Source: Chrysogorgia sp. JL179-B06 (lineage: Eukaryota > Cnidaria > Anthozoa > Scleralcyonacea > Chrysogorgiidae). Taken from it: a stretch of DNA of 64,000 nt. Numbering within the stretch: the first letter of the stretch is position 1; every line of letters starts with the position of its first letter. The translations under genes were made by a program, and so were the position numbers. The notes below the pieces were generated by a model that was not told the origin of the DNA, did no database searches, and saw nothing but the letters and a program-made list of their open reading frames with translations. The stretch lies in NCBI GenBank assembly GCA_035772405.1, contig JAYKKM010000255.1, positions 310,001-374,000 on the forward strand, given 5' to 3'. Positions 34,414 through 43,500 of the stretch are shown here, piece after piece.

Positions 34414-34761
34414 ATGGTTGAAGACCCACAGACGGCTGTCGAAGCTAAGATCACAGCTGATGTGAAAAGTGTTAAGGTGAAGGACCCAAAGCGTGTCGCT
34501 GCTGGTAAAAAGTTGGCTGAGATATCGAAAGCTGCGAAAGAAAAAAAAATGCGCGAAATGATAGTTAGTGAAGAGCAGGGTGGTGAGTGGAGCTATGGTT
34601 ACATTGTCGGAACACTTGGTGTTATCATTGCCGCTGCTTCGTTATGGCACACAATTAGTAGTGAAAAAGAGACGCAATTAGAACCTGTGAGTACCACACC
34701 AGCACCTGCGTCAGAGAAACACAAAACTCGTCGTCCAGCGTTAGACACATTTGATTCTTAA
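34414..34761 (+). CDS. E2: 115-aa small membrane protein
   Basis: Homologue of the 99-aa protein of the other copies. Basic helix DPKRVAAGKKLAEISKAAKE (about 27-46), then a membrane segment YGYIVGTLGVIIAAASLWHT (about 67-86) and a polar Thr/Pro tail. An N-terminal extension of about 15 residues is peculiar to E2. Preceded by the CTGTGAG array. Confidence 0.65.
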   Translation: MVEDPQTAVEAKITADVKSVKVKDPKRVAAGKKLAEISKAAKEKKMREMIVSEEQGGEWSYGYIVGTLGVIIAAASLWHTISSEKETQLEPVSTTPAPASEKHKTRRPALDTFDS

Positions 34762-34782
34762 ACAAAACACACGACAATGTAT

Positions 34783-35019
34783 ATGGCTGCGATCGATCGA
34801 AAAGAACTTATGAGCGAATTGTACGACGCGCTACTTGTTACGACTGGTGCTGTGGCAGTGAGTATGATTTCTAAAAGGGCTTTGGGAGAACCATTGGGAA
34901 CACCAGAGACTGTGAAAGGCACAGTGAAACTTGCTGCAGCTGTTGGTGCAGGAACGCTGTTAGTAAAATGGCTGCAATCAAAAAAGTGGATACCGACAGA
35001 TCCATTCAAATCAATGTAA
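34783..35019 (+). CDS. E2: 78-aa small membrane protein
   Basis: I start at ATG 34783 (MAAIDRKELMSELYDALLVT), matching the other copies, not two codons upstream. Hydrophobic helix VTTGAVAVSMISKRALGEPL, a conserved GTPETVKGTVKLAAAVGAG segment and tail KKWIPTDPFKSM. Strong conservation with the E1/E3/H 77-aa proteins despite overall divergence points to a constrained, probably structural membrane role. 4 nt separate it from the next gene. Confidence 0.65.
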   Translation: MAAIDRKELMSELYDALLVTTGAVAVSMISKRALGEPLGTPETVKGTVKLAAAVGAGTLLVKWLQSKKWIPTDPFKSM

Positions 35020-35023
35020 GTTA

Positions 35024-35443
35024 ATGGCGAGCGTTGTGGCTGGAGGGATTTTTAATGCAGTGGCTTTTGCAGGCGCTGGCTTTATGTTTTCAAAGTTTAA
35101 TCACACAGGCTATGAAGCTGAGATGAAAAGACACAACCATGCGTTGGAACAGTTAGCCAGCGCGAAAGAAGCGTGGTATGAGAATGAGGTCGCCAAGAAA
35201 GATAAGATCCAGCGTTTACGGCAAATGCTCTCAGACGCTAACGCTGACATTAATAACACAAACCATGCGTTGGAAGAACTTAGAAGCGTGATGACTATTC
35301 AGTACAGCGGACGAGTGTTCACTGACCTCCCGAGGGTCGCGGATTACTACCAACCGAGTGCGGAAATGAAGGAATACCAATTATTGTTTGTTGGTGCGCT
35401 AGGTTTGGGTAGTGGAATAGTAGTGCGGGTGCTCACTCAGTAA
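35024..35443 (+). CDS. E2: 139-aa membrane coiled-coil protein
   Basis: The only full-length, unbroken copy of this gene in the window. N-terminal Gly/Ala hydrophobic segment (MASVVAGGIFNAVAFAGAGFMF), a long coiled coil (about 35-95, EMKRHNHALEQLASAKEAWYE and DANADINNTNHALEELRSVM), and a second hydrophobic segment at the C-terminus (LLFVGALGLGSGIVVRVL). Two membrane-embedded ends joined by a coiled coil suggest a bridging or oligomeric membrane protein. A partial duplicate is at 36180-36395. Confidence 0.68.
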   Translation: MASVVAGGIFNAVAFAGAGFMFSKFNHTGYEAEMKRHNHALEQLASAKEAWYENEVAKKDKIQRLRQMLSDANADINNTNHALEELRSVMTIQYSGRVFTDLPRVADYYQPSAEMKEYQLLFVGALGLGSGIVVRVLTQ

Positions 35444-35469
35444 AAAAATGTTGGAGTAGTATAAGAGTG

Positions 35470-36030
35470 ATGGACAAACTTATGAGGCAGATGAGCTATG
35501 GTTACACAATTGACGAAATCGCGAGTGAGACGCAAACTGAGTGTGGAGACACCCTCAGAATTTACCACTGCTCGGATTGTGACGTTGTGAAAAACACGAC
35601 CAACTGCGGTGGGTACGCGTGTCCAAAGTGTGGCGACACCGAATGGGGTTACACTCAGAGTTATAGCGACATGAGGCTCACACGACTAAAAAGCGTTCAC
35701 AAACGGTCTTGGTGGATGGGGAGGAGACTACGGAACGTTGTGAAGGGTGAGCACCTTGAGTTGATAAAAGAGGACTTCTTGAAAGTTGTCAATGTGTTGC
35801 ACTCATGCAATTTGATAAAGGGTAGAAACGTCAGCAGATACGGGTACTACATTATTAGGTTGTGTCACAGAAGACGAGTCAAGACACTTGAGAAGGTGTC
35901 AGACCTCAAAGACGGGAAGGTGAAAGACTTGTTCGACGATAATTTGTTTGGGGTGGTGTACCCAAAACTAGGATGGTGTGAAAGTGGCGACAATTATTAC
36001 TACGAGTGGTTTAGGAAAAAACAAGTGTAG
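35470..36030 (+). CDS. E2: zinc-ribbon VLTF3-like late transcription factor candidate
   Basis: 186 aa from ATG 35470. Single N-terminal GYTIDEI phrase (duplicated in E1/E3), zinc ribbon CSDC and CPKC (about residues 35-61), then KSVHKRSWWMGRRL. The helical segment has NVSRYGYYIIRLCHRRRV, and the tail KVSDLKDGKVKDLFDDNLFGVVYPKLGW. The conserved ribbon and the IR-x-C-x-RR helix across divergent copies support a real regulator. Assignment to the VLTF3 group is by pattern. Located between the coiled-coil gene and the PolB region. Confidence 0.55.
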   Translation: MDKLMRQMSYGYTIDEIASETQTECGDTLRIYHCSDCDVVKNTTNCGGYACPKCGDTEWGYTQSYSDMRLTRLKSVHKRSWWMGRRLRNVVKGEHLELIKEDFLKVVNVLHSCNLIKGRNVSRYGYYIIRLCHRRRVKTLEKVSDLKDGKVKDLFDDNLFGVVYPKLGWCESGDNYYYEWFRKKQV

Positions 36031-36480
36031 TATATAGAAGCCAATGAGTCGGACTGTGAAAAACCCACTGACAAAAAGACGGGCGCATAAGACGAGTGCA
36101 GCCGTTGTCAATTCACTAACAGATAAAGAGGGACAACCTATAGTTGAAGACCTCACGCCGTCAACGCATCCGTTAGATCAATCGTTGTGGCTGGAGGAAT
36201 ATTTAATGCAGTTGGCTCCGCAGGTGGTGGCTTTATGGCTTCAAAGTTTTAGCCACTAAGGCTACGAAGCTGAGATGAAAAGACATAACCACGCGTTGGA
36301 ACAGCTGGCCAGCGCGAAAGAAGTGTGGTATGAAAATGAAGTCGCTAAAAAAGATCAGATTCAGCGTTTGCGACAACAGCTCTCAGATGCTAATCCCAAA
36401 ACTAGGGTGGCGCGAAAGTGGTGACAATTATTACGACGAGTGGTTTAGGAAAAAAAACAAGTGTAGTATATATAGAAGCC
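36031..36480 (+). other. E2: collapsed tandem duplication between the VLTF3-like and PolB genes
   Basis: Three fragments occur in order. 36044-36160 is PolB-N-terminus-like (KNPLTKRRAHK, NGA-like VVNSLT). 36180-36395 is a copy of the coiled-coil gene start and middle, with a TAG and a TAA. 36396-36480 is a copy of the VLTF3-like 3' end and its downstream spacer. This is the debris of a tandem duplication of about 1 kb. The 71-codon frame 36044-36259 is probably not a gene. Confidence 0.7.
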
Positions 36481-39400
36481 ATGGGTGACGTCACAGAAAA
36501 CTCACTTGTTAGAAATGGCGCAGCCGTTGTAAATCCACTAACAGGTAGAGCAGTCAACGTTCACGGGCGAGTCTACAATCAACTTGTTAGAGATGGTGTC
36601 TTTAGCAACACGACAAATGTCAGTACTATTAATCCGCTGACAAACAGGCGAGTTAACGTTGGCAGTCGGACGCACACCCGTCTTGTCAGAAACCAGGAGG
36701 CACAACCCACAGTTGAAGACCATAGCCCACGGCTGTTGGATCGAGCACTGAGAGGGTTCACAAGGTCTTATGGAGTCGAGGTAATTGACGACAGAGACAT
36801 CAATCAGGTAAACGGCAGTAGAAGCGCTGTCATCAACCTCTTGAGACGTGAGTTGGGTGAGACCAACGGAATGAAAGTGGTAGAGACAGTCAAGGTCACT
36901 TTTGAGAAAGTCCTAGAGCGTGATAAGACCACATACAAAACTGCCTACTTTAACAGCGAAACGTTTGTCGTCATTAATGAGCGTGACATTGAAGGTGTTG
37001 CCAACCGTGGATCGGAGCAGATTTTAACGCGGATAGCTGGGTGGTTATCTGAGGGGTCTGGATGGACTATCGACAAAATAGATGCACACTACGTTAATGT
37101 CGCTATTTACAGACCTTTGCATGGGAGTAGCTACATTGTGTTGCCAAAGGAGCTGCGCAACAGTATGAAGGGTCTGATAAACGTAAATAACGATGATGAC
37201 AACGAGTGCTTTAGATGGTGTCACCTCGCACACAAATTTCCTGTTGGAAAAAACTCTGACAGAACGTCAAAGTACGCTAGGCATGTCGGTGAGCTGAATT
37301 ATGACGGAATTGACTTCCCAGTCACACTCAAAGACTACAACAAGATCGAAAAGGCTAACGAAATTAGCATCAATGTTTTTGGGTACGAAAGTAAGCAGCC
37401 ATTCCCTGTGTACGTTTCTAAGGAGACGTATCCTGACCATATGGACCTACTGTTGATAACTAATGACGCGGGCAACAAGCATTATGTGTACATTCGCGAT
37501 TTCGACAAATTCATGTACCGTCAGACAAAGTATAAGGCGAGAAAGCACTTTTGTAGGTATTGTTTGCAGTGTTTCACCCGTGCGGACGTGCTTGAAAGTC
37601 ATATTGAAGTGTGTTTGGTCATTAATGGGAAGCAAGCTATTAAAATGCCGCAAAAAGGTGCGAGAGTGAAATACGAGAATTTTAGCAGACAATTAAATGT
37701 ACCATTTGTGGTGTATGCAGACTTCGAGGCTATCACACAGAAGGTGCACACAACAAAGCTGTCAAGCGAGAGTAGCTACACAAATGCTTACCAGAGACAC
37801 GTTGACTGCGGTTATGGGTATAAATTAGTTTGTTGCTACGACAACGAGTACAGTAAGCCAGTAAAAGTGTATCGCGGTGAAAACGCAGTCAACAAGTTCA
37901 TTGGGGAGATGTTAGAAATTGTTGAATATTGTAAAGAGACATCTGAGAGTCACTTTAACAAAGAGATGATACTGACTGATGACGATAAACAAAACTTTGA
38001 CGAGGCTAAGAGTTGCCATATTTGCAGTGTTGAGTACACTGGCGCTGACGTTAGAGTGAGAGACCACTGTCACGTGTTAGGTGAGTACAGAGGGTCTGCG
38101 CATCGTGACTGTAATGTGAACTTTAAGTTGACCGATAAAATACCTGTGATCTTTCATAACTTGCGCGGCTACGATAGCCATTTCATTATGCAGGAGATTG
38201 GTAAGTTTGGTCAAGACATAAATGTGATACCAAACAACATGGAGAAGTACATGGCGTTCATGCTTGGAAAAAACTTGGTGTTCTTGGACAGCTTTCAGTT
38301 CATGGGTAGCTCTTTGGACAACTTGGTGAAGAACCTACCAAGAGACGCTTTCAAATACACGTCAGAAGTGTTTCATGAAACAGGGTTAGCACTCATGACA
38401 AGAAAGGGGGTCTACCCCTATGACTACATGGACTCCTTTGAGAAATTCGATGAATGCGAGTTACCCTCTAAAAAAGACTTTTACAGCGTTCTGAACGACG
38501 AGCATATTACGGAAGAAATGCATGAGCGCGCCATTGACGTGTGGGACTACTTCGACGTTGAAAATATGGGTGGGTACCACGACCTGTATTTGAAAAGTGA
38601 TGTGCTCTTGCTCGCCGACGTTTTTGAAAACTTTAGAAAGACATGCCACCGTGAGTACAAACTAGACCCGTGTCACTATTTCACATCACCTGGATTGGCT
38701 TGGGATGCTATGTTAAAGATGACTGGAGTGGAACTCGAACTATTGTCCGACATTGACATGTTCCAGTTTGTAGAGTTAGGCATGCGTGGTGGTGTGAGCT
38801 ACATATGTAACAGACATGGTGTGGCGAATAATAAATATATGAAGGGGTATGACAAAGAGCGAGAGTCGAAGTATTTGATGTACCTTGATGCCAACAATCT
38901 GTATGGATGGGCGATGAGCCAAAGTTTACCTACGGGTGGCTTCAAGTGGTTGACTGAGAAAGAGATAAAAAAAGTTAATCTATGCGACTATCACGACGGT
39001 AGTAAAAAGGGTCTGTTGCTTGAAGTCGACTTGGAATACCCAGACCATTTGCATGACCTACACAACGACTACCCGGTGGCTCCTGAGAAGATGGAAATAA
39101 CTGTCGACATGTTGTCGGAGTACTGCACGAAAATTAAAAATAAGTTTAATGTGAGTGTTGGCGGTGTGAAGAAGCTGGTGACTAATTTGATGAACAAAAA
39201 AAAGTATGTGTGTCACTATAGAAATCTGCAGTTGTATGTAGATCTTGGATTGAAAATCAAAAAGGTGCATAGGGTCCTACAGTTTGACCAGTCCAAGTGG
39301 TTGGGTAAGTACATTGACTTTAACACAGTCAAAAGAACTGCGGCTAAGAACGCTTTTGAGAAGGACTTTTTCAAGTTGATGAACAATAGTGTGTTCGGAA

Positions 39401-40167
39401 AAACGATGGAGAATTTGAGGAAGCGTGTGGATGTAAGATTAGTGACCACTGAGAAAAAGTTAGAAAAGCTTGTCTCGAAGCCGACGTTTGTGTCTTGCAA
39501 AATATTTAGCGAGAACTTAGTCGCTGTCCACAAAGTCAAAGAAACGCTGACATTAAATAGACCCGCATACGTGGGTATGTGCATACTAGACTTGAGCAAA
39601 ACGCTGATGTACAATTTTCACTATAATTATATTATGAAAAAGTACTCTAGCGACACCTGTAGATTGCACTTCACTGACACTGACAGTCTGTTGTACTCAA
39701 TCAAAACTGGCGACGTTTATTCCGACTTCATGGAGGAGCGCGAAAAGTTTGACAATAGCGATTACCCTGCAGACAACCCGTTCGCTTTCAAAGAGAATAA
39801 GAAAGTTATTGGCAAGATGAAAGACGAGTGCGCTGGAACACCAATTATTGAGTTCGTTGGGTTGCGCAGTAAAATGTACAGCTATTTGAAAGAGGGTGGA
39901 GGCGGCGGGAAAACCGCTAAAGGTATTAGAAAGAATATAATTAAAAAAGTGATCAGACACGAAGATTACAAAAGTGTGTTACTTGAGCAGAAACAATTGC
40001 GACACACAATGAAGACCATTAGAAGTGTCAAACATCAGCTCGGTAGTTACGAAATTAATAAAGTGTCGCTATCCTGTTTTGATGATAAACGATACCTTTT
40101 AGAAAATGGTATTGACTCCTACGCGTATGGTCACAAAAACATCGAAGTGAGAGGCGACAAACGCTGA
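36481..40167 (+). CDS. polB: E2: protein-primed family B DNA polymerase, complete
   Basis: 1228 aa from ATG 36481 (MGDVTENSLVRNG); a longer frame begins at 36418 in duplicated debris. The N-terminus carries two NPLTGR/NPLTNR phrases (about 21-65), reminiscent of short NPxTGR motifs in large DNA viruses. Exo I VVYADFEAI (about 410-418), Zn/HNH-like cluster CHICSVEYTGADVRVRDHCH (512-531), Exo II HNLRGYDSHF (559), Exo III YLKSDVLLLAD (about 702), motif A LDANNLYG (802), motif B LMNNSVFGKT (966) and motif C FTDTDSLLY (1064) are all present. It replicates the element from terminal-protein primers. The stop lies inside the right TIR. Confidence 0.93.
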   Translation: MGDVTENSLVRNGAAVVNPLTGRAVNVHGRVYNQLVRDGVFSNTTNVSTINPLTNRRVNVGSRTHTRLVRNQEAQPTVEDHSPRLLDRALRGFTRSYGVEVIDDRDINQVNGSRSAVINLLRRELGETNGMKVVETVKVTFEKVLERDKTTYKTAYFNSETFVVINERDIEGVANRGSEQILTRIAGWLSEGSGWTIDKIDAHYVNVAIYRPLHGSSYIVLPKELRNSMKGLINVNNDDDNECFRWCHLAHKFPVGKNSDRTSKYARHVGELNYDGIDFPVTLKDYNKIEKANEISINVFGYESKQPFPVYVSKETYPDHMDLLLITNDAGNKHYVYIRDFDKFMYRQTKYKARKHFCRYCLQCFTRADVLESHIEVCLVINGKQAIKMPQKGARVKYENFSRQLNVPFVVYADFEAITQKVHTTKLSSESSYTNAYQRHVDCGYGYKLVCCYDNEYSKPVKVYRGENAVNKFIGEMLEIVEYCKETSESHFNKEMILTDDDKQNFDEAKSCHICSVEYTGADVRVRDHCHVLGEYRGSAHRDCNVNFKLTDKIPVIFHNLRGYDSHFIMQEIGKFGQDINVIPNNMEKYMAFMLGKNLVFLDSFQFMGSSLDNLVKNLPRDAFKYTSEVFHETGLALMTRKGVYPYDYMDSFEKFDECELPSKKDFYSVLNDEHITEEMHERAIDVWDYFDVENMGGYHDLYLKSDVLLLADVFENFRKTCHREYKLDPCHYFTSPGLAWDAMLKMTGVELELLSDIDMFQFVELGMRGGVSYICNRHGVANNKYMKGYDKERESKYLMYLDANNLYGWAMSQSLPTGGFKWLTEKEIKKVNLCDYHDGSKKGLLLEVDLEYPDHLHDLHNDYPVAPEKMEITVDMLSEYCTKIKNKFNVSVGGVKKLVTNLMNKKKYVCHYRNLQLYVDLGLKIKKVHRVLQFDQSKWLGKYIDFNTVKRTAAKNAFEKDFFKLMNNSVFGKTMENLRKRVDVRLVTTEKKLEKLVSKPTFVSCKIFSENLVAVHKVKETLTLNRPAYVGMCILDLSKTLMYNFHYNYIMKKYSSDTCRLHFTDTDSLLYSIKTGDVYSDFMEEREKFDNSDYPADNPFAFKENKKVIGKMKDECAGTPIIEFVGLRSKMYSYLKEGGGGGKTAKGIRKNIIKKVIRHEDYKSVLLEQKQLRHTMKTIRSVKHQLGSYEINKVSLSCFDDKRYLLENGIDSYAYGHKNIEVRGDKR

Positions 40168-40884
40168 AAATAGTGAACAAACGGACTAATCTATTATTAA
40201 CAGGTGGCAATAACCTAATTTGCATAACAGGTGGTAATTTTATCACGCGTGAGACACTTTTACGACACATAAATTTGTGAAAATGTGATTTGACAAATTT
40301 GTGAAAATGTTGAAACGACACTTTCTATTTTTTAAACGTGATTTGACAAATTTGTGAAAATGTTGAGATGGCGCTCTCTATTTTTAAATGTGATTCGACA
40401 AATTTGTGAAAATGTTGAAATGGCACTTTCTATTTTTTAATATGTGAGACCGCTCGCACCACATTTTATTTTTTTTAACACGCGAAAATGTTGAAATGAC
40501 ACTTTCTATTTTTTCCTAAATGTAATTTGCGAGAATTTTGAAACGACACATTCTATTTTTAAAATATGACTGAAATAACACCAAATTTAGTGAAAATCGT
40601 GATTTGGTATAAATTTGATGTTGTTTCGCTAGTCTCGCATGTGTTTGACATCAATTGAGTAGAAAACGGGAGGGGTGTTTAGCTCGATTAACGATTGCTG
40701 TAGTAGTATAGAGAACAGGGTTGTGGGCTTATTCGATGTTTTCCGATGTTTTCCGTAAACGTAGATTTACCGAAATGACACTAAATTTTGTCGAATCGCG
40801 ATTTGTCATAAATTTGGTGACGTTTTGGTATTTATACTCACGGCTGACATCAATTGAGCCCGCAGCCCTGTTCCCTATACTACT
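40153..40884. repeat. E2 right terminal inverted repeat
   Basis: Inverse match of 22628-23435, with fewer internal tandem units (about 40260-40560). Contains the last codons of PolB at its inner edge. Confidence 0.9.
40702..40884. repeat. E2 right terminal palindrome
   Basis: 183-bp imperfect palindrome, inverse of 22628-22810. Begins AGTAGTATAGAGAACAGGG and ends CCCTGTTCCCTATACTACT. Confidence 0.85.
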
Positions 40885-40890
40885 ATGGAC
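40885..40890. repeat. Target-site duplication of E2, right copy (ATGGAC)
   Basis: Duplicates 22622-22627. Because it contains ATG, the H gene to its right regains a start codon. Confidence 0.95.
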
Positions 40891-42537
40891 GCGTTCAAAA
40901 GAAAGTATCCTTATGCTGACAAGAATAGGTTTTTTCTTGATGTTGACGACAATATGCATATACATATATTCTTCGTAACGAAAACTAATAGTGGTGACGT
41001 TTCGATAGACTCAAGTAGGTTTAAGAGTAACCCGGATTACACTAAGTATCTAACGATAAACAAACCAATGATAGCTAACCAAAAAGAGATAGCTAATGCC
41101 GTACGCGTGGCTAAGCTGAATCTAGTGAGAAAGTACCCTCACATCACTTTGAGCAAGTTTGAGTTCGATCCAACTGTCTCACAAGATGGTGAGGTTAATG
41201 GCGTTGACATATACTTTAGAAACAACGACATCATAAGCACTAACATAACTAGTAAAACCTTCAAAAACGATAAGAGTATGTGGATTTGGTTACACAACAA
41301 CAAGTCTCCAAAAGGTCACGACGATAAGTTTCCAAAAATATGGCTATCTGGTGGAACTATCCAACCATTACCGAAAGGTCGCAAGAACCACTGGGGACTT
41401 TGGGATGGCTATCCAACGGAAAACGTGTTGAACTACCCAGTGAATAACTTTAGAGTCTTCGTTAATCAAAAGAGCTACTTTCTCTCAAAGTTACCAATAT
41501 TACAAATCACCACTTCAAAGACAAAGTCAGAGTGGGACGACAACGAGAGCTACTATAGGGTTGTGTTTGCAACATATTGTGCAAGTTTCTGTTGTGGAGT
41601 GTCGTTACAACACTTGTCACCCTCACAAGAAGTCCACCCTGTTATCACAAGTGTAATGAGGTTCCATCTATACTTTACTGTTAGAAGACTTCTCAGAAGG
41701 ATGGAAGGTGGTGAGAGTATGAGATCGATAAGTAGAGAGTTTGATGCTGGAGAATTGTATGGTAAGACAGACAAGATTCCTAGAAAACATTACTACCAGG
41801 GTAAAGTCCTTGCTGATGGTACAACAGGTGAGGAAAGAGTCTTCACGATTAACGACGTTAAGAACGACTACAAACGATACGTTCCTCTGGTGTCGAATGG
41901 TCTTACCAACATTGGGAGACAATATCTAAATCAGTCCATAGAGGCCTTCGTTTACTCTACACTTGGTGCACAAGCGAGGACACGTGTGTCAGTCGTCGGT
42001 GTTTCTGCAGGCAGTTTAGAGACTCAACAACAGTTCCGAAAGTTGGTGGAGGATAGTGTTATAAACTACGACGTGTCAACGTGGATTCTCAACATGAACA
42101 AGTCGATTAGAGACACTAACGTTGTCCAAAATCTTGCGCTATCACCGTCTACGTGGTTAATGCCAAGTAACGTGGTAATCCTCAAGAACAAAATCGTTGG
42201 GTACAACAACCTATTGAAGACTGCTACACAGAGTATGAAGTTTGGGGTAAATAGTGGGTTAAACTACACAGAAACGACGGAGGTTAAGAAAGTACACCAA
42301 GAAGGTGGAGAGCATCTGGAGATACTCGACAAACCAAAGGTGACACATCGTCTGACGACACCAAACGTGACACACCAGGAAGGTGGAGAGCACCTGGAGA
42401 CACTTGATAAACCACCAAAGGTGACACACCAAGAATGTCGTCTAGAGGTGACACCAGATGACAACACAACAGAGTTGGGGCTAGTTCTAGTGGTTTCGGC
42501 TGTGTCTGGCTATTTAGTGAGCAAATATGTGTTATAA
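40885..42537 (+). CDS. H: 550-aa tail-anchored protein (E2 inserted at its start codon)
   Basis: Homologue of 10962-12593, frame fully open. The original start ATGATGGAC is at 22619-22627, left of E2. The duplicated ATGGAC supplies a new ATG at 40885, so only the first Met is lost. The normal promoter is 18 kb away and the E2 TIR now sits upstream. It carries an eight-residue stretch (SPKGHDDK) absent from E1 and two-fold GGEHLE(T/I)LDKPKVTH repeats. C-terminal membrane helix LGLVLVVSAVSGYLVSKYVL. Confidence 0.68.
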   Translation: MDAFKRKYPYADKNRFFLDVDDNMHIHIFFVTKTNSGDVSIDSSRFKSNPDYTKYLTINKPMIANQKEIANAVRVAKLNLVRKYPHITLSKFEFDPTVSQDGEVNGVDIYFRNNDIISTNITSKTFKNDKSMWIWLHNNKSPKGHDDKFPKIWLSGGTIQPLPKGRKNHWGLWDGYPTENVLNYPVNNFRVFVNQKSYFLSKLPILQITTSKTKSEWDDNESYYRVVFATYCASFCCGVSLQHLSPSQEVHPVITSVMRFHLYFTVRRLLRRMEGGESMRSISREFDAGELYGKTDKIPRKHYYQGKVLADGTTGEERVFTINDVKNDYKRYVPLVSNGLTNIGRQYLNQSIEAFVYSTLGAQARTRVSVVGVSAGSLETQQQFRKLVEDSVINYDVSTWILNMNKSIRDTNVVQNLALSPSTWLMPSNVVILKNKIVGYNNLLKTATQSMKFGVNSGLNYTETTEVKKVHQEGGEHLEILDKPKVTHRLTTPNVTHQEGGEHLETLDKPPKVTHQECRLEVTPDDNTTELGLVLVVSAVSGYLVSKYVL

Positions 42538-42541
42538 CATA

Positions 42542-43495
42542 ATGAGTCTAAGTTATGGATTTGAGGACAGAGACTACGAGAGCGACAAAATATTAAGAAG
42601 AGCGAAGAGACATCTAGACAGTGACCCTAAGTTAAGCGTTAGCGGTGAGAGGATGTCTGGAGATATAGATATGGCGTTCAGGGCACTCAAAAACATAGCA
42701 GATCCAGAAAATGATTTGGATGCTATCAGTAAAAAAGTGTTGGAGTCCGTATACTTATCCCAATACTTTAGAACGCAGTCCTATAACGTTCTATTTGATT
42801 TTAACGTCACAAAGCATGCTGTGAGTGTGGTGGAATACCACAATGGAACAAATAAAGTGAAAACCATTAGAGATAAAACAAACATGTTAGTACAATATGA
42901 TCCAACGTATGGTCCTATTATTGGTGTTAACAATGGTCATAGCTTCCTATCCCCTGAACTAACTCCAATTCCACTTGAAGCTGGAGTACACTTTAACTGT
43001 CCACGTATGCAATACTGTGACATATCCATTTTTGTGGTAGTGAGGTTAGTCACTAGGGTTTCTACGACAGATTGGGAGGCGATTATCTCAAACGATGATG
43101 GAACGTGGGACAAATACGTAGGATACAAAGGAGGTGAAAATGATAAATTATCATATGGTGGTGGAGCTCCAGCAAAGGAGTACACGTGTACAATCCCAAA
43201 TAACATCGATACCACCAAGAGACATATGATATCAATACATTGGCGGATGGGTAACTCCTACGTTAAGGTGAACAACATAAGATCAACAGACTCAGACTTC
43301 ACAGCTAATTACGAAGAGATAGGGTCTCCTTACGTAACGATCATTGGAGTGCATCGACCGAAAATACCACTCGCACCCTATAAGTACCCGTCTTTGATAG
43401 AGTTCTACGGTGTGAGGATTGTCTCTGGCTACATGACGAGCCGAGACATAATACTAGTTGGTAGAGATATGATGGAGGAACATAATGTGAACTAA
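42542..43495 (+). CDS. H: fibre-like protein
   Basis: 317 aa from ATG 42542 (MSLSYGFEDRD), 4 nt after the upstream stop. Nearly identical to the E1 and E3 fibres: shaft motif ERMSGDIDMAFRALKNIADP (Gly-Gly changed to Gly-Glu before Arg), lectin-like landmarks WEAIISNDDGTWDKYVGYK and HMISIHWRMGNSYVKVNN. Differences between copies are scattered through the head rather than clustered. Frame open. Confidence 0.7.
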   Translation: MSLSYGFEDRDYESDKILRRAKRHLDSDPKLSVSGERMSGDIDMAFRALKNIADPENDLDAISKKVLESVYLSQYFRTQSYNVLFDFNVTKHAVSVVEYHNGTNKVKTIRDKTNMLVQYDPTYGPIIGVNNGHSFLSPELTPIPLEAGVHFNCPRMQYCDISIFVVVRLVTRVSTTDWEAIISNDDGTWDKYVGYKGGENDKLSYGGGAPAKEYTCTIPNNIDTTKRHMISIHWRMGNSYVKVNNIRSTDSDFTANYEEIGSPYVTIIGVHRPKIPLAPYKYPSLIEFYGVRIVSGYMTSRDIILVGRDMMEEHNVN

Positions 43496-43500
43496 GGTAT

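Larger units (their letters stand above)
22628..40884 (+). mobile_element. Polinton E2 (18,257 bp), apparently intact, nested at an H start codon
   Basis: Bounded by AGTAGTATAGGGAACAGGG at 22628 and its inverse at 40884, flanked by ATGGAC. Long TIRs (about 808 and 732 bp), with unbroken frames for PolB, integrase, capsid, penton, ATPase, fibre, Bro-N/nuclease and VLTF3-like genes. E2 is clearly divergent in protein sequence from E1/E3/H and more GC-rich. It alone carries a thymidine kinase, a 245-aa zinc-finger gene, a 68-aa MGAC protein and a 46-aa cationic peptide. Gene order otherwise matches the others, with PolB pointing outward to the right TIR. Confidence 0.95.

Noticed and set aside
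36044..36259. 71-codon ORF between the E2 VLTF3-like and PolB genes as a real gene
   Set aside because: It is stitched from a PolB-like start and a frame-shifted copy of the coiled-coil gene.
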